A stretch of 64,000 nucleotides of DNA, from NCBI GenBank assembly GCA_965227035.1, contig OZ245724.1, positions 558,001-622,000 of the forward strand. Reading direction: 5' to 3'. This document shows positions 13,116 to 21,189 of this stretch, one piece after another. The position numbers and the translations under genes were made by a program. Within the stretch, counting starts at the first letter, position 1, and every line of letters begins with the position of its first letter. Origin of the DNA: CBDDFQ01 sp965227035. GTDB taxonomy: Bacteria > Pseudomonadota > Gammaproteobacteria > Burkholderiales > Burkholderiaceae_C. The notes beneath the pieces are model-generated. The model had not been told where the DNA came from, did not search any database, and saw nothing but the letters and a program-made list of their open reading frames with translations.

Positions 13116-13892
13116 ATGACCACTTATCGACGTGTGCAGGGACTCTCCCGAGGGCTCGAGGTGCTATCGATGCTGAATCGTGCGCCCGATGGAAAGGCCG
13201 ACATCGCTTGGCTGAGTGCGCAGACGCAGTTGCACCGCACGACGGTCCGGCGCTTGCTGGAAACGTTGATAGCCGACGGCTACGCACGCAGAAGCGAGTC
13301 GGACGACTCTTATGGCGTGAATCACCGGGTGCGTGATTTGAGTGAGGGTTTCACCGATCACGAACTCATTTCTGCGGTGGCGGCGCCCGTCATGGGCAAG
13401 CTGCTTAAAGAGGTGCAGTGGCCTTCGGATTTGACGACGCTGGCCGGAACGTCGATGTTGATTCGGGAGAGCACACACAGGTTCAGCCATTTCTCGTTCG
13501 CCCGAGGCATGGTCGGCAGGCGAATGCCACTGCTGTTCAGCGCATCGGGACGGGCTTACTTTGCGGCGTGCAGCAGCAGGGAGCGCGCCGCTTTGGTCGA
13601 CCTGATGCGGGCAGAGGGTGGTCGCACAGGCGAATGTGCGTCCAGCCCTTCGATGCTCAAGAACATTCTCGATCGGGTGCGAACTCTGGAATGCGCCGTG
13701 AACGAAGGAGACTGGATGTCGGACTCACCAACCGGCGCGATTGCGCTTCCGGTTCGGTCAAGACGAAATGTGGTCGCCTGCCTCAACATCGTTTATCTCA
13801 GACGTGCAATGACTGCCGAGTCGGCAATCAGGAAGTACTTGCCGCTCCTAAGCGAAGCCGTGGAGGAGATAGAAAAGTCAATCCGCAGCTAA
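13116..13892 (+). CDS. IclR-family regulator
   Basis: This 258-residue protein has an N-terminal winged HTH, RVQGLSRGLEVLSMLNRAPD, with QTQLHRTTVRRLLETLIADG as recognition region. The effector-binding GAF-like domain contains GRRMPLLFSASGRAYFAA and TGAIALPV. The pattern is near MhpR/PcaR-type IclR proteins that control catabolism of aromatic acids, in line with the neighbouring dihydroxyphthalate decarboxylase-like gene. The ATG at 13116 is preferred to the GTG at 13050, which lies in a palindrome. Confidence 0.9.
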   Translation: MTTYRRVQGLSRGLEVLSMLNRAPDGKADIAWLSAQTQLHRTTVRRLLETLIADGYARRSESDDSYGVNHRVRDLSEGFTDHELISAVAAPVMGKLLKEVQWPSDLTTLAGTSMLIRESTHRFSHFSFARGMVGRRMPLLFSASGRAYFAACSSRERAALVDLMRAEGGRTGECASSPSMLKNILDRVRTLECAVNEGDWMSDSPTGAIALPVRSRRNVVACLNIVYLRRAMTAESAIRKYLPLLSEAVEEIEKSIRS

Positions 13893-13920
13893 ACGGCGCA
13901 AATGGCGGGCGAAACTCCGG

Positions 13921-14286
13921 TCATCCAGCCATCTTGTCGATGGTGCGCGGCGTCCAGGCGCGGCCGGCTTTCGATACGACGTCGGCGACGAATGTAGACA
14001 GCACCGCTTCCGGAACAAGACCGGCGAATTTGCCGCTGATGGCCCCGTCGGCCTGCACCTGCCGGTTGTCTGCAAACAGGAAATTCCCCTCTCCGTCGTG
14101 GGGCACTGCAATGGTGAGCTCCTCGAAATGCGATGCGAACCATCGCCACATGGCTGTTTTCTGTTCGACAGGAGAAGCATTTCTCAGCCAGTCCAAGTTC
14201 GGTTCGAAACGAATCGAGTCGATATTTCCCGCTTCTTTCGGGAGGTCTACAAGCTTGCCGTCGGTCAATTCATCGGTGGCGATCAT
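13921..14286 (-). CDS. Hypothetical protein, 121 residues
   Basis: The start at 14286 has AAGGGA 6 nt upstream on the minus strand. The protein has LDWLRNASPVEQKTAMWRWF followed by HFEELTIAVPHDGEGNFLFA. The end is basic, with AGRAWTPRTIDKMAG. There is no signal peptide, membrane helix or recognised motif. It is divergent from the transglutaminase-like gene across 225 bp that hold no other gene, and its 3' end faces the IclR gene. I cannot assign a function. Confidence 0.6.
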   Translation of the reverse strand: MIATDELTDGKLVDLPKEAGNIDSIRFEPNLDWLRNASPVEQKTAMWRWFASHFEELTIAVPHDGEGNFLFADNRQVQADGAISGKFAGLVPEAVLSTFVADVVSKAGRAWTPRTIDKMAG

Positions 14287-14511
14287 GTCTATCCCTTCGT
14301 TTGAGCGCCATGATTGCATCCTGTTGAGCGTGAGTGAGATACACCGTGTTCCAGTTGAAACCAACCTGACGTACGACTTTTTCTCACAACACGACGCGAA
14401 GATGGGCTATTCACCAAACCTCTCGTTTCCAGCAACATCGCGAAACTTGTGTAGTCTCATCAGCCTACTTTCGGCTTGGCTTTCCTTTGGATCACTCCTT
14501 TCGGACCCCTC

Positions 14512-15345
14512 ATGTACATCAAAATCGGTTTCGACATCGAGTTGGAAATAGCGTCGCCCATGGCGCTCGTTTATTTGTTGCACGTGCATCCTTCGCGAAG
14601 GGGCGACCTGGTGACACCCGATGCGGTGACTATTACCCCGTCTCTGCCAGTCGAGGAATATGTGGATGCGTTCGGCAATCAGTGCGGGCGGGTCAATGCC
14701 TTGTGGGGTACGCCATCGGTGCGGTTCTCTAGCAGCGCCATCGTTCGCGATTCGGGTTTGCCCGACGAGATTCCGTATGGTGCGTACCAGCACGACCCTA
14801 CCGAGCTTCCGCTGGAGACGCTGCAATACCTGCTTCCAAGTCGTTACTGCGAGGTCGATAGCGAGTTGTTGTCCTTCGCATGGCAGCAGTTCGGTGGAAC
14901 CTACAAGGGACAACCGCGTGTGCAGGCTATTTGCGACTACGTGCACAACCATATTCGTTTCGACTACAAGGCCGCACGATCCACGCGCACCGCGCGCGAT
15001 GGCTGGCGCGAAGGAGTCGGTGTGTGCCGCGACTACACCCACCTGGCTGTCACGCTGTGTCGTTGCATGAACATTCCCGCGCGATATTGCACCGGCTACC
15101 TTGGCGACATCGGCATCCCGCCGGTTCCATACCCCATGGATTTCAGCGCGTGGTTCGAGGTATATCTGGGAGACCGCTGGTACACCTACGACGCGCGTCA
15201 CAACACGCCGCGCATTGGTCGAGTGGTGATGGCCCGGGGCCGTGATGCCGGCGATGTGCCCATCACCATGGCGTTCGGGCAGAACACCTTGACCAGATTC
15301 GAAGTCACCACTTACGAGACGGACGCTTACGGCAACGCTGTATGA
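14512..15345 (+). CDS. Transglutaminase-like protein
   Basis: This 277-residue protein has an N-terminal beta domain (MYIKIGFDIELEIASPMALV) and a transglutaminase-like core: GVGVCRDYTHLAVTLCR with Cys172, IPARYCTGYLGD, and YTYDARHNTPRIG with Asp227. At the position where the catalytic His usually lies (DFHAWFE) it has DFSAWFE, so Ser212 replaces it; His230 is close by. This variant is, as I recall, common in its subfamily. The enzyme may be a cysteine peptidase or amidase rather than a cross-linker. Its stop overlaps the next ATG (ATGA at 15342), coupling it to an amidohydrolase gene. Confidence 0.85.
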   Translation: MYIKIGFDIELEIASPMALVYLLHVHPSRRGDLVTPDAVTITPSLPVEEYVDAFGNQCGRVNALWGTPSVRFSSSAIVRDSGLPDEIPYGAYQHDPTELPLETLQYLLPSRYCEVDSELLSFAWQQFGGTYKGQPRVQAICDYVHNHIRFDYKAARSTRTARDGWREGVGVCRDYTHLAVTLCRCMNIPARYCTGYLGDIGIPPVPYPMDFSAWFEVYLGDRWYTYDARHNTPRIGRVVMARGRDAGDVPITMAFGQNTLTRFEVTTYETDAYGNAV

Positions 15346-16040
15346 GCGACGTCCTGATAGTGACTTGCGAGCACGGAGGCAACGAAGTACCGCCCGATTA
15401 CGCATCGCTGTTCGTGGATTATTCTGATCTGCTTCAAACGCACAGAGGCTGGGATCCGGGCGCTAAGCAACTCGCAGAACAAATGGCGAGCCAATTCAAT
15501 GCACCCCTGTTTTGCGCCACCACGACACGTTTGTTAATCGATCTGAACAGATCGATCGGGCACAAGAACCTTCATTCCGAAGCGACACATACACTGCCTT
15601 TGCGCGTGCGTCGAAAGATTGCAGCGCAGCACTACACGCCTCATCGCGATGCTGTGTTCGCTGCCGTAGCAAGAGAAATCGATAAGGGCGCGCGGGTGGT
15701 GCACATCGCATCGCATAGCTTTACGCCGGAACTCAATGGCGTCGTCAGGCTTGCCGACGTTTCCTGTTTGTACGACTCCCGGCGCGCCAATGAGGGCCTC
15801 TTTGCAAAGTCATGGCTGAATGCCGTTCACGCTCGAATGCCCAAGCTGGTCCTGCGGCGAAACTATCCCTACGACGGTAAGGAGGATGGCCTCCAGTCGA
15901 GTCTGCGACGCCTTTACGGCGCCGATCAGTATGTGGGCATCGAGCTGGAGGTGAATCAGAAATTCGTCTTCGCCGGTGGCTCCGAATGGGACGATCTAAG
16001 ACTTGCTGTCTGCGGCGGTCTTCAAGAAGCGCTAAGCTGA
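15342..16040 (+). CDS. N-formylglutamate amidohydrolase-family protein
   Basis: This 232-residue protein begins VLIVTCEHGGNEVP, with CEHGG in the place typical of the FGase family. It continues with HRGWDPGA, LIDLNRSIGHKN, HIASHSFTP and a final GIELEVNQKFV. The conserved His, Asp and Glu residues fit a zinc-type amidohydrolase. Histidine-degradation genes are absent, so the substrate need not be formylglutamate. The coupling to a transglutaminase-like protein suggests that both act on an amide-linked glutamate compound, which is inference. Confidence 0.82.
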   Translation: MSDVLIVTCEHGGNEVPPDYASLFVDYSDLLQTHRGWDPGAKQLAEQMASQFNAPLFCATTTRLLIDLNRSIGHKNLHSEATHTLPLRVRRKIAAQHYTPHRDAVFAAVAREIDKGARVVHIASHSFTPELNGVVRLADVSCLYDSRRANEGLFAKSWLNAVHARMPKLVLRRNYPYDGKEDGLQSSLRRLYGADQYVGIELEVNQKFVFAGGSEWDDLRLAVCGGLQEALS

Positions 16041-16102
16041 TTGTTGGCCCGCGTAGTGACTCACTACACGCTACCAGCACTTCAACCGGAGCAAATGAAA
16101 AA

Positions 16103-17092
16103 ATGAAAGAACGTCGACTAGGTAATAGCGGACTGAAGGTCTCGGCGATCGGGCTCGGGTGTATGGGGCTGACTCATGCTTACGGACCTGCAGCAGAAAA
16201 ATCGGCGGCTATCGAATTGCTGCAAACGGCGGTCGAGCGAGGCGTGACATTCTTCGACACGGCCGAAATCTACGGACCGTTTAACAACGAGGAGCTACTC
16301 GGTGAAGCGCTTGCGCCTTTGCGCGATCGGGTAGTGATTGCCACCAAGTTTGGATTCGGTATAGACGCGAACGGCAAGCAGAGCGGCTTGAACAGCAGAC
16401 CCGACAACATCAGGGCGGTTGCAGATGCGTCTCTCAAGCGCCTGAAGATCGAGCAGATCGATCTGTTCTATCAGCACCGTGTCGACCCGAGCGTGCCGAT
16501 CGAAGATGTCGCCGGCACCGTCAAGGACTTGATTGCCGAAGGGAAAGTCAAACACTTCGGATTGTCGGAGGCGGGTGCCAAGACCATCCGGCGGGCGCAT
16601 GCGGTACAGCCGGTCACTGCGCTGCAGAGCGAATATTCGCTGTGGTGGAGGGAGCCGGAGGAGTCTGTGTTTCCGACACTCGAAGAGTTGGGCATCGGCT
16701 TCGTGCCGTTCAGCCCTTTAGGCCGTGGATTCCTGACCGGCGCCATCGACGATAAGACTGAATTCCAGAGCGACGATTTTCGATTTGCGCACCCCCGATT
16801 TACCGAGGATGCGCGCAAGGCGAACAAGGCGCTTGTCGATCGCATCGCGGAAATAGGTGCGGCTAAAAATTTGACGTCGGCGCAGATTGCACTGGCCTGG
16901 ATCCTGGCTCAGAAATCGTGGATCGTTCCGATCCCGGGCACCACCAAGATTCATCGCCTCGAAGAGAACATCGCTGCCGCAGAAGTTCAATTGTCGAAAG
17001 ATGACTTGGCAGTCATCGAGAAAGCGCTGAACGAGATTGCAGTGCAGGGCGCCCGCTATTCCGAGTCGCAGATGAAAACCGTCGATCGTTAA
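16103..17092 (+). CDS. Aldo/keto reductase
   Basis: This 329-residue TIM-barrel oxidoreductase carries the full catalytic tetrad: Asp52 and Tyr57 in FFDTAEIYGPFNNEEL, Lys82 in VVIATKFGF, and His125 in LFYQHRVDP. The NADPH-binding end has IPGTTKIHRLEENIAA. It resembles the large YajO/AKR13-like group. The substrate is unknown. It stands alone between the FGase-like gene and a convergent XRE gene. Confidence 0.93.
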   Translation: MKERRLGNSGLKVSAIGLGCMGLTHAYGPAAEKSAAIELLQTAVERGVTFFDTAEIYGPFNNEELLGEALAPLRDRVVIATKFGFGIDANGKQSGLNSRPDNIRAVADASLKRLKIEQIDLFYQHRVDPSVPIEDVAGTVKDLIAEGKVKHFGLSEAGAKTIRRAHAVQPVTALQSEYSLWWREPEESVFPTLEELGIGFVPFSPLGRGFLTGAIDDKTEFQSDDFRFAHPRFTEDARKANKALVDRIAEIGAAKNLTSAQIALAWILAQKSWIVPIPGTTKIHRLEENIAAAEVQLSKDDLAVIEKALNEIAVQGARYSESQMKTVDR

Positions 17093-17116
17093 TCAGCTAC
17101 TTTGAAGGCATTTTGA

Positions 17117-17136
17117 AAGGCTGACCTTTTAGCCTT
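17117..17136. terminator. Hairpin between convergent genes
   Basis: AAGGCT at 17117-17122 pairs with AGCCTT at 17131-17136 around an 8-nt loop. It overlaps the stop of the minus-strand XRE gene and lies 25 bp after the reductase stop. It is a modest terminator candidate. Confidence 0.4.
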
Positions 17137-17572
17137 CTTGAATTGCCTTCAATTCCGCCTTGCTTAACTTGCGGGATTTTGCAATTGCTGCAAGTTGAGC
17201 GGGGCGGGGGCGGCCCTTACCGGTTTCCCAGTTGTAGACGGTTTGCGCAGACACGCCGATGACCTTGGCCAACGCCGGTGCGGAGAGTCCTTGTCGCTCA
17301 CGTTGAGCTCGCAGACGAGCGGCGCTGAATCGAAGCTTCACGTCGCCATCTGCAGATTCCTCGCCAGATGGCTTTTGCGCGCGAGTTGGAGCTGTACCCG
17401 TGCGACCAAACTTCTTGATCATATGTTCCAGCGCAGCAACGCGGCGTTTTAACGCTGCGATTTCCGAGCGATGTGCGGCAGATGCCTTTTTGATAGAAAG
17501 CGATGCGCCGCGTTGCTCTTTACGAGCAACTCGCGAAATTTCTTCCTTGATGACTTTGGCAAAGTTCGACAT
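17129..17572 (-). CDS. XRE-family HTH protein with coiled coil
   Basis: This 147-residue basic protein has an N-terminal helical part (EISRVARKEQRGASLSIKKA, then a likely coiled coil AALKRRVAALEHMIKKFG). A C-terminal Cro/CI-type HTH follows with LRAQRERQGLSAPALAKVIG, VSAQTVYNWETGKGRPR and LAAIAKSRKLSKAELKAI. The HTH at the C-terminus is the reverse of the usual repressor layout. Similar short proteins are common in Burkholderiales as stand-alone regulators. No partner gene is evident. Confidence 0.82.
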   Translation of the reverse strand: MSNFAKVIKEEISRVARKEQRGASLSIKKASAAHRSEIAALKRRVAALEHMIKKFGRTGTAPTRAQKPSGEESADGDVKLRFSAARLRAQRERQGLSAPALAKVIGVSAQTVYNWETGKGRPRPAQLAAIAKSRKLSKAELKAIQEG

Positions 17573-17740
17573 TTGTTATTCGGCTGTTGATACGGAGATC
17601 ATGATAGTTTGACACGGTGGCAAGTCTTCAAGTTATTGCAGGTGTTTCGTAAAGAACAGGAGACTGCAAAAGTGCTCACGTTATATTTCCGCTTAATTCA
17701 CGAATAAAAGAATCCGCTAAGAATAATTGGGCTTGTATCG

Positions 17741-18655
17741 ATGGCAATAGACAGAAGCAACATTTCTTTAAAGCAACTGCGGGCCTTCGCAGCGGTGTCG
17801 CACGAAGGAAGCTTCACGCGTGGTGCGGAGCGTCTGTTTCTTACCCAATCGGCGCTATCCGCGCTCATCAGAAATCTCGAATCGGAATTGGGAGTTCGGC
17901 TTCTGGACCGAACCACTCGCAAGCTCGAACTTACCGATGCCGGTCACGAACTGCTCGGTTCTGTAGAACGTTTGCTCAACGACATCGAGCACATGACCAC
18001 AAATCTGCAGGACGTTGCGGCCATGCGCCGTGGCAAGGTGCGGCTCGGCGCAACGCCTCTTCTCGCCGCCACCTTGCTGCCTCAGGTGCTCGCGTCGTTT
18101 GCGCAGGCTTATCCCGGAGTCGTGGTTCGGGTAGTCGATGCACCCGCGACTGTGCTTGTCGAAAAGCTTCGTGCGGGCGAGCTCGAATTCATCCTCGCGA
18201 CGGTAGAGCGTATCGAGAACGAAATGGAGGCGGTCAACATCCTCAGCGATCAGCTTGTGGTGGTGTGCGCGCCCGATCATGCATTGGCTTCCCGCAAAAG
18301 CATTTCCTGGAGCGCGGTGCGTAAAGAGCCCTTGCTGATGCTGGCAAAGGGAAGTGGACTTCGCGCCCTGGCCGATCAGTCTTTCGAGAAATCGGGCGAT
18401 CCTCCGCCGGCCGTGCAGGAGGTTACGCACGTGGTTACCGCAATGGCCATGGCCGCTGCAGGACTCGGTGTCGCCATAGTTCCGGCTTATGCGCAGAACG
18501 CGCTGGGGGGATCGAAAGTCGTGGCGGTGAAGTTGACTCAGCCTGCCGTTATCAGGCAGGTATCGCTTGTGCACATGAAACAGCGATCCTTGTCGCCTGC
18601 ATCGAAAGCGCTGCATTCGCATCTGATCGGCAAGGCAAAAGAGAAGGCGCTCTAG
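17741..18655 (+). CDS. LysR-family regulator
   Basis: This 304-residue protein has the HTH SLKQLRAFAAVSHEGSFTRG with LFLTQSALSALIRNLESELG, and LDRTTRKLELTDAG at the domain end. The effector domain carries GATPLLAATLLP and MAAAGLGVAIVPAY. It is close in type to CysB/CatM-like LysR proteins but lacks a divergent partner, since the XRE gene is 168 bp away. The last 4 bp overlap the end of the next LysR gene on the other strand. Confidence 0.92.
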   Translation: MAIDRSNISLKQLRAFAAVSHEGSFTRGAERLFLTQSALSALIRNLESELGVRLLDRTTRKLELTDAGHELLGSVERLLNDIEHMTTNLQDVAAMRRGKVRLGATPLLAATLLPQVLASFAQAYPGVVVRVVDAPATVLVEKLRAGELEFILATVERIENEMEAVNILSDQLVVVCAPDHALASRKSISWSAVRKEPLLMLAKGSGLRALADQSFEKSGDPPPAVQEVTHVVTAMAMAAAGLGVAIVPAYAQNALGGSKVVAVKLTQPAVIRQVSLVHMKQRSLSPASKALHSHLIGKAKEKAL

Positions 18656-19557
18656 GCAATTTCTGCCGCAGTTTTTTTGACGAGATCCCACACTCTCGAA
18701 GCCACAGGTGACAGCGCGCGATTCGATTTGCGGATGAGCACGATAGGGCGCTGAATTCGCGGCGTGAGCGGACGAAACGCGAGTCCGGGAATGCCGCCTC
18801 GTGGAATGGACAGCGCCGGCATCACGCTCAGCCCGATACCGGTTTCAACCATCCGAAAAACGCTGGCAGCATGACCGAGTTCCTGCCTGACTTCACACTT
18901 CGCTCCGTGCTGTTCCAGCGCGGTATCGATCAGTCGTCGGCTTCCGGATGCAGAGTCGAGCAGCACCAGATCGAATCCGTCGAGCGCACTCCATTTCGCG
19001 GTTTTCGCTTTCGCCAGCGGATGCTTCTCTGGCGCCACTAGCACGAAAGGATCTTGAAGAATCTCTTCCGTTACCAGATCCTCGGAGAGCGCAGGCTCGA
19101 TCACCACGCCGAAGTCGACCTCACCACTTCGAACACTCTCCAAAACGATTTGCTGTATCCGGTCTTGAAGGATGAATTGAACCCGTGGCATGTCGCGCGC
19201 GCAGTGGGCAATGCACTCGGGCATGAGGTACGCAGAAAGGGTGGGGCTGCTGCCGACGCGGACCTTGCCTCCGTCTGCCTGCGCAAGTCCGGCCACTTCT
19301 TCTAGCATTGAATCGAGCTCATCCAGCGTTCGATCGACCCGTGCTGCCAGAGATCGACCTGCTTCGGTGAGTTCTACTTCACGAGTGGTTCTGTCGAGCA
19401 ATCGAACGCCCAGTGCACGCTCGAGTTCGTCTATGGAGCGACTGACCGCAGGCTGCGTCAGCCCGATGGTGTCGCCGGTTCGGCTGAAATTACGCGTTTC
19501 GACCAGCGACTGAAATATGCGCAATTGGCGCAGCGTGACAGGGAACGGTGGATTCAT
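18652..19557 (-). CDS. LysR-family regulator, likely controls the adjacent symporter
   Basis: This 301-residue protein has the HTH VTLRQLRIFQSLVETRNFSR with IGLTQPAVSRSIDELERALG. Its start at 19557 is 69 bp from the divergently transcribed symporter gene, the classic layout for a LysR regulator and its target. The gap is AT-rich, with overlapping palindromic pieces (TTTATAAA and AATTAATT). The effector domain includes VRVGSSPTLSAYLMPE and ETGIGLSVMPAL. Confidence 0.92.
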   Translation of the reverse strand: MNPPFPVTLRQLRIFQSLVETRNFSRTGDTIGLTQPAVSRSIDELERALGVRLLDRTTREVELTEAGRSLAARVDRTLDELDSMLEEVAGLAQADGGKVRVGSSPTLSAYLMPECIAHCARDMPRVQFILQDRIQQIVLESVRSGEVDFGVVIEPALSEDLVTEEILQDPFVLVAPEKHPLAKAKTAKWSALDGFDLVLLDSASGSRRLIDTALEQHGAKCEVRQELGHAASVFRMVETGIGLSVMPALSIPRGGIPGLAFRPLTPRIQRPIVLIRKSNRALSPVASRVWDLVKKTAAEIA

Positions 19558-19626
19558 GCGCTCGAATCATAAGTTGATTTTATAAATTAATTTCACTTTT
19601 AAATGGCAATGCCGTGAAATACAGGC

Positions 19627-20625
19627 ATGAATCGTCCTCGCTTCCTTCCAGACAACTTCACGCTTGCGCTAGTCACCACCGTGTTGATTGCCAGCGTGCT
19701 CCCCGCACATGGCGTCGGCGCGCAAATTTTCGAGACGATCACGACGATCGGTATTGGCGTGCTGTTTTTTCTTCACGGCGCAAAGCTTTCTCGAGAAGCT
19801 GTGATTGCGGGCATAGCGCACTGGAGACTTCATCTGCTGGTTCTCAGCTGCACCTTCATTCTTTTTCCGGTGCTCGGACTCGCGCTTAAGCCGATCCTGG
19901 CTCCGCTGGTTACGCCAGAGCTTTACGTCGGCGTGCTCTTTTTATGCGTTCTGCCATCTACCGTGCAGTCGGCCATTGCGTTCACGTCGATGGCGCGCGG
20001 TAACGTGCCCGCCGCCGTATGCAGCGCGTCGGCGTCGACATTGCTGGGCGTGTTCATCACTCCGTTGCTGGTGAATCTGATGGTGGTTCATCAATCTGCC
20101 GGAGGCGCATCCTGGAATGCAATCGAAAAAATTCTTCTGCAATTGATGGCGCCATTTTTTCTGGGACATTTCCTTCGCCCATGGATCGGGAAATGGATCT
20201 CGAAGCGCTCGCAGATCGTGAACATGGTGGACCGGGGATCGATTCTGCTGGTGGTCTACACGGCGTTCAGCGCGGCAGTCATCCAGGGTTTGTGGCGTGA
20301 CACGCCGGTTGAAAAACTGGCGGGACTTATCGTGGTTTGCGCTGTATTGCTCGCATGCGCTTTGCTCATCACAGCGAAGTTGGGCAAGTGGATCGGGTTC
20401 GACCGACCCGATCAAATCGTGGTGATGTTTTGCGGCTCCAAAAAGAGTCTGGCCAGCGGCATTCCAATGGCCAAGTTGCTGTTCGCATCGAACACTCTGG
20501 GAGCGGTAATTTTGCCGCTGATGCTGTTCCATCAGATCCAGTTGATGGTGTGCGCCTTTCTAGCTCAGCGTTATGCCAAACAAGCTGCGGCAGCCGATGA
20601 AATCCTGAGGCAACGCGTAGCCTGA
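19627..20625 (+). CDS. Bile acid:sodium symporter-family transporter
   Basis: This 332-residue membrane protein has about ten hydrophobic segments. The N-terminus FTLALVTTVLIASVLPAHG and the motif FFLHGAKLSREAVIAGIAHW mark the SBF-like (YfeH/PF13593) branch of the bile acid:Na+ symporter superfamily. FCGSKKSLASGIPMAKLLF marks the second half of the inverted repeat fold. The substrate is unknown; bacterial members often carry organic acids. It is probably regulated by the divergent LysR protein. Confidence 0.9.
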   Translation: MNRPRFLPDNFTLALVTTVLIASVLPAHGVGAQIFETITTIGIGVLFFLHGAKLSREAVIAGIAHWRLHLLVLSCTFILFPVLGLALKPILAPLVTPELYVGVLFLCVLPSTVQSAIAFTSMARGNVPAAVCSASASTLLGVFITPLLVNLMVVHQSAGGASWNAIEKILLQLMAPFFLGHFLRPWIGKWISKRSQIVNMVDRGSILLVVYTAFSAAVIQGLWRDTPVEKLAGLIVVCAVLLACALLITAKLGKWIGFDRPDQIVVMFCGSKKSLASGIPMAKLLFASNTLGAVILPLMLFHQIQLMVCAFLAQRYAKQAAAADEILRQRVA

Positions 20626-20646
20626 TGAGGTGTGGATCCTAAAGAC

Positions 20647-20662
20647 GCGTCCTTTTGCGGAC
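20647..20662. terminator. Short hairpin after the symporter gene
   Basis: CGTCC-TTTTGC-GGACG forms a 5-bp stem about 22 bp after the symporter stop and just before the end of the convergent hypothetical gene. It is weak and has no clean T tract on the plus strand. Confidence 0.3.
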
Positions 20663-20668
20663 GGTCCT

Positions 20669-21061
20669 TTATCTCGTGCGGATTCGGTACTGAAAAGAAA
20701 AGGGCGCTTTCTTCGCTGCCTTTTTTTCGCCGTCGAGCAAGCGGTCTATCGATTGCCTCAATTGCTCGCCAATTGCGTGGTATTCGGCCACTGTCCGGAT
20801 CTGCCTGGAGCCATTGAGATCCTTCGATTTTGAAAAATCGGTCTCGTGTTTTTGGCTGTCTTTATGGCTGTCGTTGGCAGCTCTTTTCTCATCCACGGGT
20901 GGTTCCTGCAAATGGCAGGAGTAAATAGCGTTGTACGAAAAATCTGCCAACGGCACGAGTTCGACGTCGATGCGATGACCTCGGTACATCGTCGAGTACG
21001 TGCCTTTGAACAGCTTTTCGGTGTTGGTTTCCCAGTTCATCCCAGCATTACGCACGGCCAT
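20669..21061 (-). CDS. Hypothetical protein, about 130 residues
   Basis: The frame is open to 21166, but the most credible N-terminus is MAVRNAGMNWETNTEKLFKG (start at 21061, with 21040 as an alternative). Neither start has a good ribosome site. The middle reads TMYRGHRIDVELVPLADFSY, followed by a charged stretch rich in Asp, Lys and Ser. The end is basic (GEKKAAKKAPFSFQYRIRTR). No family is recognised. It lies downstream of the DUF1501 gene on the same strand. Confidence 0.5.
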   Translation of the reverse strand: MAVRNAGMNWETNTEKLFKGTYSTMYRGHRIDVELVPLADFSYNAIYSCHLQEPPVDEKRAANDSHKDSQKHETDFSKSKDLNGSRQIRTVAEYHAIGEQLRQSIDRLLDGEKKAAKKAPFSFQYRIRTR

Positions 21062-21189
21062 CGCGCCGCGACCTGTCCGACGATGCGGTCTGTGTATGTA
21101 GGAGATGAACGTCCGCGGATATATGTCGATACAAACGCTACTTCGTCCCAAGCGGAGGTCCCCCATTGCGCCCAGGTTGTTGAGCGGTT

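Noticed and set aside
15986..16102. An N-terminal extension of the aldo/keto reductase
   Set aside because: The extension overlaps the end of the upstream amidohydrolase gene. The family N-terminus begins at the ATG at 16103.
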